Source: Chloroflexota bacterium (lineage in GTDB: Bacteria; Chloroflexota; Limnocylindria; P2-11E). Taken from it: a stretch of 21,238 nucleotides of DNA. The DNA lies in the NCBI GenBank assembly GCA_005889445.1, contig VBGS01000002.1, positions 1-21,238 of the forward strand. The letters run 5' to 3'. Position 1 is the stretch's first letter. Each line of letters starts with the position of its first letter. Shown piece after piece: positions 1-6,865 of this stretch. A program made the translations under genes and the position numbers. The notes beneath the pieces were generated by a model. It saw only the letters and a program-made list of their open reading frames with translations. It did no database searches and was not told the origin of the DNA.

Positions 1-1
1 T

Positions 2-868
2 GCCTGGGACACCGGGCTCGTCTGCGGCGGAACGATGTGGATCGCGATCGAGCCCGGCGAAAAGGTCCTGCGCTTCGCCGGCCGCGACCTGCTGGGCGAC
101 GTCCTCGCCGCCTCGGCGGGCGGAAACCCGGTGGCCGTGGCGACGCTGATGCGGAAGCACGGGAAAGAGCTGGTCGCCGCCGGCAAGCTGTTCGTCGAGA
201 CCGACGCCAAGGGCGGCGGCACACTCGGCGACGCGGCGCTCGACCGTCGCGCGCGCGACGCCGCACTCGACGCGCTCGGCCGGGGCACGGCGCGGACGGT
301 GGTCCTCGACGACGAGACAGAGCTGCTCGTCGAGCCGGTCCTCGCCAAGCCACGCCTCATCCTCGTCGGCGGCGGGCATGTCGGCCTTGCGATCGCGAAG
401 CTCGCTGTGCAGCTCGACTACGAGGTCGCGGTCGTCGACGATCGGCCCGAGTTCGCGAACCGCGAGCGCTTTGGAGGCGTGAGCGAGATCGTCAACATGG
501 ACATGGCCAAAGCGCTCGAGACCATGCCGATCGGGTGGAACACGTTCATCGTGATCGCGACGAGGGGCCACAAGCTCGACGCGCACTGCCTGCGCGCGGC
601 GGTCAAGACCGGCGCGCGATACGTCGGCCTCCTCGGCAGCAGGCGCAAGACGATCCTCATCGCGCAGATGCTCCGGTCGGAGGGGGTCAGCGAGGAGCGG
701 ATCCGCGCGGTGCACGCACCCGTGGGGCTCGATCTGGGCGGACGCACGCCGGCGGAGATCGCGCTCTCGGTGATGAGCGAGCTCTCGCTCGAGCGGCACG
801 GCGGGACCGGACGGCCGCTCCGCCTTTCCGATGAGCTCTTCGAACGGACGGTGGCCAGGCGCCAGTAG
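2..868 (+). CDS. xdhC: XdhC/CoxI-family molybdenum hydroxylase maturation factor (5' end outside window)
   Basis: XdhC proteins bind the molybdenum cofactor, promote its sulfuration and insert it into xanthine dehydrogenase/CO-dehydrogenase-type hydroxylases in the cytoplasm. The frame is open from the first bases of the window, and the codons before the first ATG (position 35) encode GLVCGGTMW, the conserved Cys-Gly-Gly turn of the N-terminal XdhC domain, so the true start lies upstream and ATG 35 is internal. The C-terminal half is a Rossmann domain starting at LILVGGGHVGLAIA, followed by VVDDRPEFAN and GLLGSRRK, all typical of the family. A likely client is the three-subunit hydroxylase on the minus strand at 8.1-11.7 kb, although they are not in one operon. 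The C-terminus looks complete. CoxF/CoxI-type naming is equally possible. Confidence 0.9.
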   Translation, partial: AWDTGLVCGGTMWIAIEPGEKVLRFAGRDLLGDVLAASAGGNPVAVATLMRKHGKELVAAGKLFVETDAKGGGTLGDAALDRRARDAALDALGRGTARTVVLDDETELLVEPVLAKPRLILVGGGHVGLAIAKLAVQLDYEVAVVDDRPEFANRERFGGVSEIVNMDMAKALETMPIGWNTFIVIATRGHKLDAHCLRAAVKTGARYVGLLGSRRKTILIAQMLRSEGVSEERIRAVHAPVGLDLGGRTPAEIALSVMSELSLERHGGTGRPLRLSDELFERTVARRQ

Positions 869-906
869 CATCCGGCACCACGGTCCGTAGCGAGCGGCTT
901 GATCTC

Positions 907-1395
907 GTGCTCATGCCTGCGTCGCTGCTCGACGCGCTGCTCGCCGGCGACCGTCGGCGCATCCGCGGTCTCGCGGAATATCGCATCCCCGACGAGTTCC
1001 CTGGCGATGCCGTCGGTCTCATTCGACTGCGGCGCGAGCAGATCGCTGTCGACCCGCTGGTGGCGCCATGGCTCCTGCGCGCGATCGTGCGGCGCGAGGA
1101 CCTGGCGATGGTCGGGTACGTGAACTTTCACGGACCGCCCGGCGTGAACGACACGATGTCGGCGGGCGCGCTGGAGCTCGGCTGGACGGTCTTTCCGGCG
1201 GAGCGCCGCCGCGGCTACGCGACCGAGACCGCGAACGCGCTCATGGATTGGGCAAACCGAGAGCATCGGATCAAGCGATTCGTGTCCAGTACGACCGCGG
1301 ACAATGCCGCGTCGCTACGCGTTCACGCAAAGCTCGGCTTCGTGCGGACAGGCGAGATCGTCGACGGCGAGATCATCTTCGCGCTCGACCGCTAG
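907..1395 (+). CDS. GNAT family N-acetyltransferase (RimJ/RimL type)
   Basis: Predicted acetyl-CoA-dependent acetyltransferase; substrate unknown. The acetyl-CoA binding loop is visible as ERRRGYATETANALMDWA, followed by the typical late GNAT segment with DNAASLRVHAKLGFVRTGE. The start is uncertain. The only usual initiation codons are GTG 907 and ATG 913, yet the frame is open further upstream and encodes VRSERLDLVLMP, which resembles the first strand (TERLxLxP) of this family. No ATG, GTG or TTG precedes that segment; an ACG sits at 880. The gene follows the XdhC-like gene after a short gap, and its stop directly abuts the stop of the small opposite-strand gene (TAG then CTA). Function beyond GNAT fold is not assignable. 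Confidence 0.85.
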   Translation: MLMPASLLDALLAGDRRRIRGLAEYRIPDEFPGDAVGLIRLRREQIAVDPLVAPWLLRAIVRREDLAMVGYVNFHGPPGVNDTMSAGALELGWTVFPAERRRGYATETANALMDWANREHRIKRFVSSTTADNAASLRVHAKLGFVRTGEIVDGEIIFALDR

Positions 1396-1551
1396 CTACC
1401 CTTCGTCGCCGATCTCGTTCACGTCCTGCGGGTGCGGCGGCTCGTTCTCGGGTCGATCGCTCGGCGCCGCGGGGCTGCCCCGCCGCTCCGGCGCGATGCC
1501 CTCCTTGCGCTCGGCGGCACGCTCGCGTTCGAGAAGCTCTTCTTTATCCAT
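1396..1551 (-). CDS. Small charged hypothetical protein (51 residues)
   Basis: I do not recognise this protein. The reading frame starts with ATG at 1551 (preceded immediately by an in-frame TGA) and ends with TAG at 1398-1396. The product begins MDKEELLERERAAERKEG, then becomes rich in Pro, Glu, Arg and Asp and ends NEIGDEG. It is hydrophilic, with a short likely helix followed by a probably disordered tail, and has no membrane segment. Evidence that it is real: acidic/basic composition typical of a soluble protein in a GC-rich genome, and a stop that abuts the stop of the convergent GNAT gene, as with other convergent pairs in this window. Against it: only GAAGG directly touching the ATG as ribosome-binding sequence. 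It fills most of the 233-base gap between the GNAT and sigma-factor genes. Confidence 0.5.
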   Translation of the reverse strand: MDKEELLERERAAERKEGIAPERRGSPAAPSDRPENEPPHPQDVNEIGDEG

Positions 1552-1628
1552 CCTTCAAAGCGGCGCACGTGGCGTGCCATCTCACATCCGCGCGCGCCTC
1601 ACCGTTCTATCGTCGTGAGATCGGACCG

Positions 1629-2078
1629 GTGACCTTTGGCGACCTGCTCGAGCGCCACGAACGCGAGATCTTCGCGTACGCGCTGCGGCTCACCGGAAAC
1701 CGCGCCGATGCCGACGACATCTTCCAGGAGACCTTCCTGGCGGCATTCCGTGCGTGGCCGCCGCCGCGGAGCGGCAACGAACGCGCGTGGCTGTACCGGA
1801 TCGCGACGAATAAGTGCGTCGATCGCGCGCGCAAGACAAAGCGCCTGGTCCCGCTCGCGGATCTGCGCCTGGCGGCGCCCGAGCGGGACGGCGTGACCAT
1901 CGCGGACCTCGCCGCCGCGGTGCGCACGCTCCCACCGGGGCAGCGTGCGGCGTTCGTGCTGCGCAAGGTCGAGGGCCGCGCGTATGGCGAGATCGCGGCG
2001 GTGCTCGAGTGCAGTGAGGACGCGGCGCGCTCGCGCGTCGCCGAGGCGATGAAAAAGCTGAAGGAGGCGATCCGATGA
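1629..2078 (+). CDS. ECF-type RNA polymerase sigma factor
   Basis: Short (149-residue) sigma-70 family protein with region 2 at about residues 8-72 (ERHEREIFAYALRLTGN, then DIFQETFLAAF and AWLYRIATNKCVDRAR) and region 4 at about 97-146 (LPPGQRAAFVLRKVEG, YGEIAAVLECSEDAARSRV). It would redirect RNA polymerase to a small set of promoters. GTG 1629 is chosen because VTFGDLLERHEREIF matches the usual N-terminus of such factors. The stop overlaps the ATG of the alkyltransferase gene by four bases (ATGA at 2075), so the two should be co-translated. The position normally held by an anti-sigma gene is occupied by that repair enzyme, and no anti-sigma gene is visible nearby. The exact ECF group is not assigned. 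Confidence 0.88.
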   Translation: MTFGDLLERHEREIFAYALRLTGNRADADDIFQETFLAAFRAWPPPRSGNERAWLYRIATNKCVDRARKTKRLVPLADLRLAAPERDGVTIADLAAAVRTLPPGQRAAFVLRKVEGRAYGEIAAVLECSEDAARSRVAEAMKKLKEAIR

Positions 2079-2683
2079 CCCTGACACCGCTGGTGGACGA
2101 CGCGCGCGAACGGCTGCTCGCTCGGGCGAGACGCGAAGGGCTCATCGCCGTCGGCTACGACGTCATGGATTCGCCGCTCGGTCCGCTCTGGGTCGCGGTC
2201 GGTCCGCGAGGCGTGATCGCGATCCACTACGGCGCGCGACCCGACGAGCGCGAGCTCGCGCGGATCACGCGGACGTACGGCCCCGGGGTGGTTCCCGACC
2301 GGGGCCGCTGCGACGGGCTCCTGATCGAGCTCGACCAGTACTTCTCCGGGCGCCGGCGGACCTTCGACGTCGCCGTCGACCTTGCGCCGCTCACGCCGTT
2401 CCAGCGACGGATCCTCGCGGCGACGGCCCGTGTTCCGTACGGGGAGGTGACCACGTACCGCCAGGTGGCGCGAGAGGCCGGGAACGAACAGGCCTCGCGC
2501 GCGGCGGGCGGCGCGCTCGGAGCGAATCCGATCCCGATCGTGGTGCCCTGTCATCGTGTCGTCGCGACCGACGGCAGCCTGGGTGGTTACGCCGGCGGGC
2601 TCGCCGCCAAGCGGCGCCTCCTCGCGCTCGAGCGCGGCACGGAGCAGGTGCCCGCGGGAGGCTGGCCGCCCTCGCGGCGGTAG
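2075..2683 (+). CDS. ogt: Methylated-DNA--protein-cysteine methyltransferase (Ogt/MGMT)
   Basis: Suicide repair enzyme that moves alkyl groups from O6-alkylguanine or O4-alkylthymine in DNA to its own cysteine. The active-site motif PCHRV is at residues 158-162 (Cys159), preceded by the DNA-binding segment YGEVTTYRQVA (122-132), the SRAAGGALGANP region with the arginine-finger position, and followed by GSLGGYAGGLAAKRRLLALE. The N-terminal Ogt domain begins near residue 31 (MDSPLGPLWVAVG). About 28 residues before it (starting MTLTPLVDDARERLLARA) are extra compared with minimal Ogt proteins and of unknown role. ATG 2075 overlaps the sigma-factor stop, implying translational coupling. A perfect 9-base GC inverted repeat (2278-2286 and 2299-2307) lies within the coding region. 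Confidence 0.93.
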   Translation: MTLTPLVDDARERLLARARREGLIAVGYDVMDSPLGPLWVAVGPRGVIAIHYGARPDERELARITRTYGPGVVPDRGRCDGLLIELDQYFSGRRRTFDVAVDLAPLTPFQRRILAATARVPYGEVTTYRQVAREAGNEQASRAAGGALGANPIPIVVPCHRVVATDGSLGGYAGGLAAKRRLLALERGTEQVPAGGWPPSRR

Positions 2684-2692
2684 CCTTTTCGC

Positions 2693-2720
2693 TGTCGATT
2701 CGGGCGTGGACCGTTCGTTG
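2693..2720 (+). promoter_or_regulatory. Putative ECF42-type promoter upstream of DGPF gene 1
   Basis: TGTCGA (2693-2698) is followed 17 bases later by CGTTG (2716-2720). The extended form is TGTCGATTC, 12 bases, TTCGT. The same arrangement with identical spacing occurs at 7653-7680 in front of the third DGPF gene. From memory, the -35 motif reported for ECF42 factors in Streptomyces is TGTCGA with a CG-containing -10. The element lies 32-59 bases before the GTG start, leaving room for a short leader containing the strong Shine-Dalgarno AAGGAGGAG (2737-2745). Its use by the ECF42 factor encoded downstream is inferred. Confidence 0.6.
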
Positions 2721-2751
2721 TAGGGGCACAACGACCAAGGAGGAGCGAGCA

Positions 2752-3126
2752 GTGGCGAAGTACGCATTCCTATTCATCGACGACGGTGTCGACTACCAGA
2801 ACCCGACACCTGAGCAGCAGGCGGTCTACGGCCAGATCTTCAAGTGGTTCGAGACGAACGCCTCGAAGATCGTCGACGGCGGGGCGGAATTACAACCGAC
2901 CCGCACCGCGACGACGATCCGCCATCCGAACGGCAAGGCGACGGTGATGGATGGCCCATTCATCGAGGCCAAGGAATCGGTCGGGGGCTACACGATCTTC
3001 GATCTGCCCGACCGGGACGCCGCGATCGCGCTCGCGAAGACCTGGCCGGGACACGGCGTCGAGGTCCGCGCGCTCGTCGAGCAGCGTGACGAGCATGACC
3101 TGCCGGCCGATCTGGCGCGGCGCTAG
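2752..3126 (+). CDS. DGPF/YCII-domain protein (first copy)
   Basis: A 124-residue protein of the YCII-related DGPF group, ferredoxin-like alpha-beta barrel proteins whose biochemical function is mostly unknown. It starts MAKYAFLFIDDG, has the signature MDGPFIEAKESVGGYTIFDL in the middle and ends the domain with WPGHGVEVRALVE. The tail EQRDEHDLPADLARR is longer than in the other two copies here. GTG 2752 is supported by the Shine-Dalgarno AAGGAGGAG six bases upstream. It is the first gene of a row with a second DGPF gene and an ECF42-type sigma factor; DGPF genes are the hallmark neighbours of ECF42 factors. The upstream promoter-like element suggests control by that factor. Confidence 0.9.
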   Translation: MAKYAFLFIDDGVDYQNPTPEQQAVYGQIFKWFETNASKIVDGGAELQPTRTATTIRHPNGKATVMDGPFIEAKESVGGYTIFDLPDRDAAIALAKTWPGHGVEVRALVEQRDEHDLPADLARR

Positions 3127-3137
3127 GAGGAAATCAG

Positions 3138-3482
3138 ATGGCTCAGTACGTGTTGATGTTCGTGGGATCAGAGGAGTGGCTGCAGACGAGCTCCAAGGAG
3201 GAGGTCCAGCGGGGTTACGCCGCCGTCGGCAAATGGTGGGAAGAGCTTTCGAAGAAGGGCGTCCTCAAAGGCGGCGAGGAGCTGGCGAAGGGTGCGGGCG
3301 CGGCGACGACGGTGCGTCGCGTGAACGGACAGATGAAGGTCTTCGACGGTCCGTTCATCGAGTCGAAGGAGCAGGTCGGCGGCTTCGCGATGATCGAAGC
3401 GCCGGATCTCGACGAGGCGATCGCGATCGCCAAGAGCTGGCCGGGCGGCGACGTCGAGGTCCGACCGATCGTGGTGCACTGA
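3138..3482 (+). CDS. DGPF/YCII-domain protein (second copy)
   Basis: A 114-residue DGPF/YCII-family protein. It opens with MAQYVLMFVGSEEW, has FDGPFIESKEQVGGFAMIEA as its signature and ends WPGGDVEVRPIVVH, the usual C-terminus. ATG 3138 is preceded by AGGAGG (3125-3130), which overlaps the end of the first DGPF gene, so the two are one transcription unit. Compared with copy one it has a Lys-rich middle (ELSKKGVLKGGEELAKG) and no C-terminal tail, so the copies have diverged substantially rather than being a recent duplication. The sigma-factor gene begins at or just after its stop codon. Molecular function is unknown; a role in an ECF42-controlled stress or detoxification response is inferred. 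Confidence 0.92.
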   Translation: MAQYVLMFVGSEEWLQTSSKEEVQRGYAAVGKWWEELSKKGVLKGGEELAKGAGAATTVRRVNGQMKVFDGPFIESKEQVGGFAMIEAPDLDEAIAIAKSWPGGDVEVRPIVVH

Positions 3483-3505
3483 GCGCGACCGTCACGAGCG
3501 ACGCG

Positions 3506-4684
3506 GTGGCCGCGGTCTTCCGCGAGGAAGCGGGCCGGCTCACCGCGGCGCTCGTCCGCAGCCTTGGCAACTTCGATCTTGCCGAGGAGTGCGTGCAGGA
3601 CGCGCTGGTGTCCGCGCTCGAGCACTGGCCGCGCGAGGGCATCCCGCCGAACCCGGGCGCCTGGCTGATGACGACCGCGCGCCGGAAGGGCATCGATCGG
3701 CTACGACGCGAATCCCGGTACCAGGAGAAGCTCGCGCAGCTTGAGGAGGCCCCGGTGAGCACGCGGTCGGCATTCCCGGACGATCGCCTCGATCTGATCT
3801 TCACCTGCTGCCACCCCGCGCTCGCGCGCGAGGCCCAGGTCGCGCTGACACTGCGCTCGGTCGCCGGCCTCACCACGCCCGAGATCGCGCGGGCGTTCCT
3901 CGTTCCCGAGGCGACCGTCGCGCAGCGCCTCGTCCGTGCCAAACGAAAGATCGTCGATGCGCGGATCCCGTTCCGCATGCCCGAGCGCGAGGAGCTCGCC
4001 GAGCGCCTCGGCGAAGTCCTCGCGGTGCTCTACCTCATGTTCAACGAGGGCTATCTCGCGACGGGGCCGCGCGGTGCGCACGACCGCGATCTCGCGCGCG
4101 AGGCGGAGTGGCTCGTCGGTCTGCTCGCCAGTCTCATGCCTGGCGAACCCGAGGTCCTCGGTCTGCAGGCGCTGATGCGCTTCAACCTCGCACGCGCCGA
4201 TGCGCGGTTCGACGCGCAGGGCCGCATGATCCTGCTCCGCGATCAGGACCGAGCGAAATGGGACCGCCGCATGATCGACGAAACATTCGCCATCGTCGGG
4301 CGGTTCCTCACGATGGCGCGACCCGGTCCGTACCAGCTGCAGGCGCTCATCGCCGGCGCGCATGCCGCCGCCAAGACCTGGGAGGCGACGCGCTGGCCGG
4401 ACATCCTCCGCTCGTACGACGCGCTGCTCGCGCTGTCCGACTCACCGATCATCCGGCTGAATCGCGCGATCGCGGTGTGGCACACGATCGGTGCCGAGCA
4501 GGCGTACGTCGAGCTCTTCCCGCTCGCCGAACAGCTCGACCGCTACCACCTCTTTCACGCCACGCGGGGCGAGCTGCTCCGCGCGCTCGGCCGGCCCGAC
4601 GAGGCACGCGATGCGGATCGCCGGGCGCTCGAGCTCACCGAGAATCCCGCCGAGCGCGCGCTGCTCCAAGCCCGGCTCGGCTGA
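3506..4684 (+). CDS. ECF42-type RNA polymerase sigma factor with C-terminal extension
   Basis: Sigma factor of the COG4941/DUF6596 type, about 390 residues. Region 2 covers FREEAGRLTAALVRSLGNF to AWLMTTARRKGIDRLRRES. The family-specific linker DDRLDLIFTCCHPALA precedes region 4 (VALTLRSVAGLTTPEIARAF to RLVRAKRKIV). A helical extension of more than 200 residues follows, opening with VLAVLYLMFNEGY and continuing as TPR-like helices. In ECF42 factors this extension replaces a classical anti-sigma factor as the control element. The start is unresolved. GTG 3506 is the only usual start codon. Homologous-looking sequence begins slightly earlier (SDAVAAVFREE), with a CTG at 3479 overlapping the DGPF stop and an ACG at 3494. 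Two DGPF genes lie directly upstream, as expected for this group. Confidence 0.93.
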   Translation: MAAVFREEAGRLTAALVRSLGNFDLAEECVQDALVSALEHWPREGIPPNPGAWLMTTARRKGIDRLRRESRYQEKLAQLEEAPVSTRSAFPDDRLDLIFTCCHPALAREAQVALTLRSVAGLTTPEIARAFLVPEATVAQRLVRAKRKIVDARIPFRMPEREELAERLGEVLAVLYLMFNEGYLATGPRGAHDRDLAREAEWLVGLLASLMPGEPEVLGLQALMRFNLARADARFDAQGRMILLRDQDRAKWDRRMIDETFAIVGRFLTMARPGPYQLQALIAGAHAAAKTWEATRWPDILRSYDALLALSDSPIIRLNRAIAVWHTIGAEQAYVELFPLAEQLDRYHLFHATRGELLRALGRPDEARDADRRALELTENPAERALLQARLG

Positions 4685-4694
4685 TACTCGGCGC

Positions 4695-5393
4695 GTGTCC
4701 GCGCCGAACACCGAGCTGCGCCGCGCGCCGGTGCCGAACGCGATGGGCCACGTGGTGCTGGCCTTCGCCGAGCGCGTGCTTGCGCCACGCGAGCTCGCGG
4801 GTCTGCGCGACCAGCTGTGGCGATCCCGCACCTATCTCTATGTGACGCCCGGGCCACTGCTCATCCGCCGCGCGCTGCAAGGATTCCCGGAAGAAGTGCA
4901 GCGGCTCGGCGATCGCTGTCCTTTCTATCGCTACGACGAGCGCGGGGGCGGCGGGTACTGGCCCGACCGGAACGAGATCTGGCTCGCGGCCGGGGTCGAG
5001 ACGTACGAAGGACTGCGGCAGGTGCGTCTCTCGGCGTGCCACGAGCTCTTCCACTTCATCTGCTGGAACCATCCCCGCTACCGCGCCGACGAGGACCGCG
5101 GATTCGCGCGGCTCCGCCGGGCCGTCGCGGAGAGCCGGCCGGTCGCGCGCGGGTATCCCCGTTACTACCGATGGGTCACCGGTTCGTTCCTCCGGCAGGG
5201 GGACCATGCCAACGTGGTGGAGTACTTCGCGGACATCCCGACGAACTTTCGCGACACCGCCGAGCTGCCGCCCTCGGTCGCTGCGCATTTCGCGCCGCTC
5301 ATCGACGGCGCGGCCTTCCCGGCCGATTTCGATCGCGGACTCGCGGACGATCCGTACGAGCTCGCCGCGTTCCAGCGTTCGCTCGCGGCCTAG
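4695..5393 (+). CDS. Putative zinc metallopeptidase, lethal-factor (ATLF)-like zincin
   Basis: A protein of about 232 residues, not recognised as a named family. It contains HELFH (residues 116-120), the HExxH zinc motif, and about 55 residues later EYFAD (177-181). That spacing and the E-[YF]-F-A-[DE] form resemble the third-ligand helix of anthrax-lethal-factor-like zincins, as does the following PPSVAAHFAPL segment. Upstream, YWPDRNEIWLAAG resembles the substrate-side strands of that fold. No signal peptide or membrane segment is present, so it would act in the cytoplasm unless exported by other means. GTG 4695 lies ten bases after the sigma-factor stop; GTG 4731 and ATG 4743 are alternatives. 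Its stop shares CTAG with the stop of the convergent gene. Proteolytic activity is inferred from motifs only. Confidence 0.7.
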   Translation: MSAPNTELRRAPVPNAMGHVVLAFAERVLAPRELAGLRDQLWRSRTYLYVTPGPLLIRRALQGFPEEVQRLGDRCPFYRYDERGGGGYWPDRNEIWLAAGVETYEGLRQVRLSACHELFHFICWNHPRYRADEDRGFARLRRAVAESRPVARGYPRYYRWVTGSFLRQGDHANVVEYFADIPTNFRDTAELPPSVAAHFAPLIDGAAFPADFDRGLADDPYELAAFQRSLAA

Positions 5394-6424
5394 GGAGCGC
5401 GATCCTTCAGCGTGTCGAACCAGGCGGGCCACTCGCCGTTCGGGCTCCACGTCCCCGAGCGCTGCGCGCCGTCGCTCGCGTTCAACACCGACATGATCCA
5501 GCGGGTCGTCGCCGGCGCCGCGGCCGGTATCCCTGGACCAGGCGGCCCTCCTCTCGGCATCGGACCCAGATCGCCCGCGATCACGACGATCCAGACAAGG
5601 TCGTCGGGATCGGGGTCGGGGCCGAGCCACAGGCGCGGCCCGTCTGGCGGCGCCGTGGCGTTGGTCGCCTCGATGTACTCGCGGTAGCTGGCGAGCTTGG
5701 CGGACTCCCGATCGATCCGGTGACCGGTGAGCTCGGACTTCGCGATCGCTTCCGCTCGCGAGATGCCGGGTTGGACCGGCAGCGACAGCGGAGCGACGAA
5801 CTGAAGCGACGCCACCGCGCGATCGCCCGCGCCACGAAGCGCACCGTCGGCGGGCCAGACATCGATGGCCGTGACGCGATCTCGGAAATTCGGCGAGCGG
5901 AGTGTCCAGCGAACGTGGAGCAGATCGAAGGGTGATCCCGCCGGCTCGTACGCGCGGTGGGTCGTACGCACCGCTGCGAGGCCGGCGACCGTGATGCGGG
6001 TCTGCTCGACGAGCAGGAACGCCGGCACGCCGTCCGTCCCCACCTGCTCGAGGGTTCGGCCACCCTGAACGGGCTCGAGAGTCACGCTCATGCGGAGCTG
6101 GTCCGTCGCGGGCGCATTGCCGCTCAGCTGCGCTGCGGAGACATCGAAGGTCGCGATCTCGGCACCGCGAACTCGCGCCGCCGTCGCATGCCATGCGGCG
6201 GGGATCTCCATGCTCCAACCGCCGAGCGGGCTGGTGATCCGCTTGTAGCCCGCGACACTCGCGGCCGCCTCGCGCAGCACGCGCGGATCCGCGGTCGGCA
6301 GGGGGCTCGCGGTCGGGCGCGAGGCGACCCGGCTCGGCGCCGGAGCGTCGATGGCGGCCACGGTGAACGCGACCGCGGCGACGAACGTGACAGCCGCGAC
6401 ACCGACCGCGACGCGAGCGAACAT
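5390..6424 (-). CDS. Exported or membrane-anchored hypothetical protein
   Basis: I do not recognise this 344-residue protein. It starts with a hydrophobic segment (about residues 4-24, VAVGVAAVTFVAAVAFTVAA), acting as signal peptide or anchor, followed by a Pro/Ser/Ala-rich linker. The next part has GGWSMEIPAAWHA, reminiscent of the PsbP/DUF1795-like fold in which a presumed lipid- or ligand-binding sheet begins with this type of strand. A second domain from about residue 215 ends WPAWFDTLKDRAP. No catalytic motif is evident. ATG 6424 lies nine bases after the stop of the DDN-family gene, so it is the last gene of a minus-strand unit that starts at 7650. Its stop overlaps the convergent metallopeptidase stop by four bases. 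Confidence 0.75.
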   Translation of the reverse strand: MFARVAVGVAAVTFVAAVAFTVAAIDAPAPSRVASRPTASPLPTADPRVLREAAASVAGYKRITSPLGGWSMEIPAAWHATAARVRGAEIATFDVSAAQLSGNAPATDQLRMSVTLEPVQGGRTLEQVGTDGVPAFLLVEQTRITVAGLAAVRTTHRAYEPAGSPFDLLHVRWTLRSPNFRDRVTAIDVWPADGALRGAGDRAVASLQFVAPLSLPVQPGISRAEAIAKSELTGHRIDRESAKLASYREYIEATNATAPPDGPRLWLGPDPDPDDLVWIVVIAGDLGPMPRGGPPGPGIPAAAPATTRWIMSVLNASDGAQRSGTWSPNGEWPAWFDTLKDRAP

Positions 6425-6433
6425 CCGCCGAGG

Positions 6434-6865
6434 CTACGCGATGGCATCGAGCTCCACGACCGGGATCTGACGCGTGGTGCGCTTCTGATACTTGGCGTAT
6501 GCGCTGTCGCGCTCGACGATGCGCTCCCAGAGCAGCTGGCGCTTGGCGCCGAGGCATTCGCGGGCGCGGACGCGAATGCGTTTGCCGTCGACGAGGATGT
6601 CGGCCGCGGGAAACGCCTTCAGGTTCTTGAACCACTCCGGATCGCGGTCGGATCCCGCATACGACCCGATCACCACGTAGTTGTTGTCGTCGCGAATGTA
6701 GTTGAGCGCGACCTCTCGCGGCAGGCCGGTGCTGCGACCCTTCGTTCGCAGGAGCAGCACGGGAAGCGGGCCGACCCGTCCGAAACGTGCACCGGTCAGC
6801 CGCACGAAGGCGCGGTGGATCCGCCAGAACAGGCGGAGCGGCGTTCCGACGGGTGGCGCGGCCAT
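6434..6865 (-). CDS. DDN-family deazaflavin (F420)-dependent nitroreductase-like protein
   Basis: A 143-residue split-barrel protein of the deazaflavin-dependent nitroreductase family, which uses reduced F420 to reduce quinones or nitro compounds, often near the membrane. Diagnostic segments are LRTKGRSTGLPREVALNYI, VVIGSYAGSDRDPEWFKNL, an ADILVDGKRIRVRA strand pair and the C-terminal IPVVEL. ATG 6865 (MAAPPVGTPLRLFWRIHR) is preferred over an upstream in-frame start at 6904 because it overlaps the preceding GNAT stop as TGATG and gives the normal family length. Presence of this family implies an F420-producing host, supporting an actinobacterial or Chloroflexota origin. The native substrate is unknown. 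Confidence 0.88.
   Translation of the reverse strand: MAAPPVGTPLRLFWRIHRAFVRLTGARFGRVGPLPVLLLRTKGRSTGLPREVALNYIRDDNNYVVIGSYAGSDRDPEWFKNLKAFPAADILVDGKRIRVRARECLGAKRQLLWERIVERDSAYAKYQKRTTRQIPVVELDAIA

Noticed and set aside
1068..1629. Long open frame continuing upstream of the first ECF sigma factor
   Set aside because: The upstream part overlaps the GNAT gene, is Arg/Pro-rich shadow sequence and has no sigma-factor homology; GTG 1629 gives the normal N-terminus.
2278..2307. Perfect 9-base inverted repeat (CGGCCCCGG / CCGGGGCCG, 12-base loop) inside ogt
   Set aside because: It lies within conserved coding sequence, has no T tract, and GC-only repeats of this size are not surprising in such GC-rich DNA; no regulatory role can be supported.
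2951..3478. Upstream extension of the ECF42 frame through both DGPF genes
   Set aside because: It is an antiphase reading of the DGPF genes with biased Arg/Ser composition; sigma homology begins only around 3494-3506.
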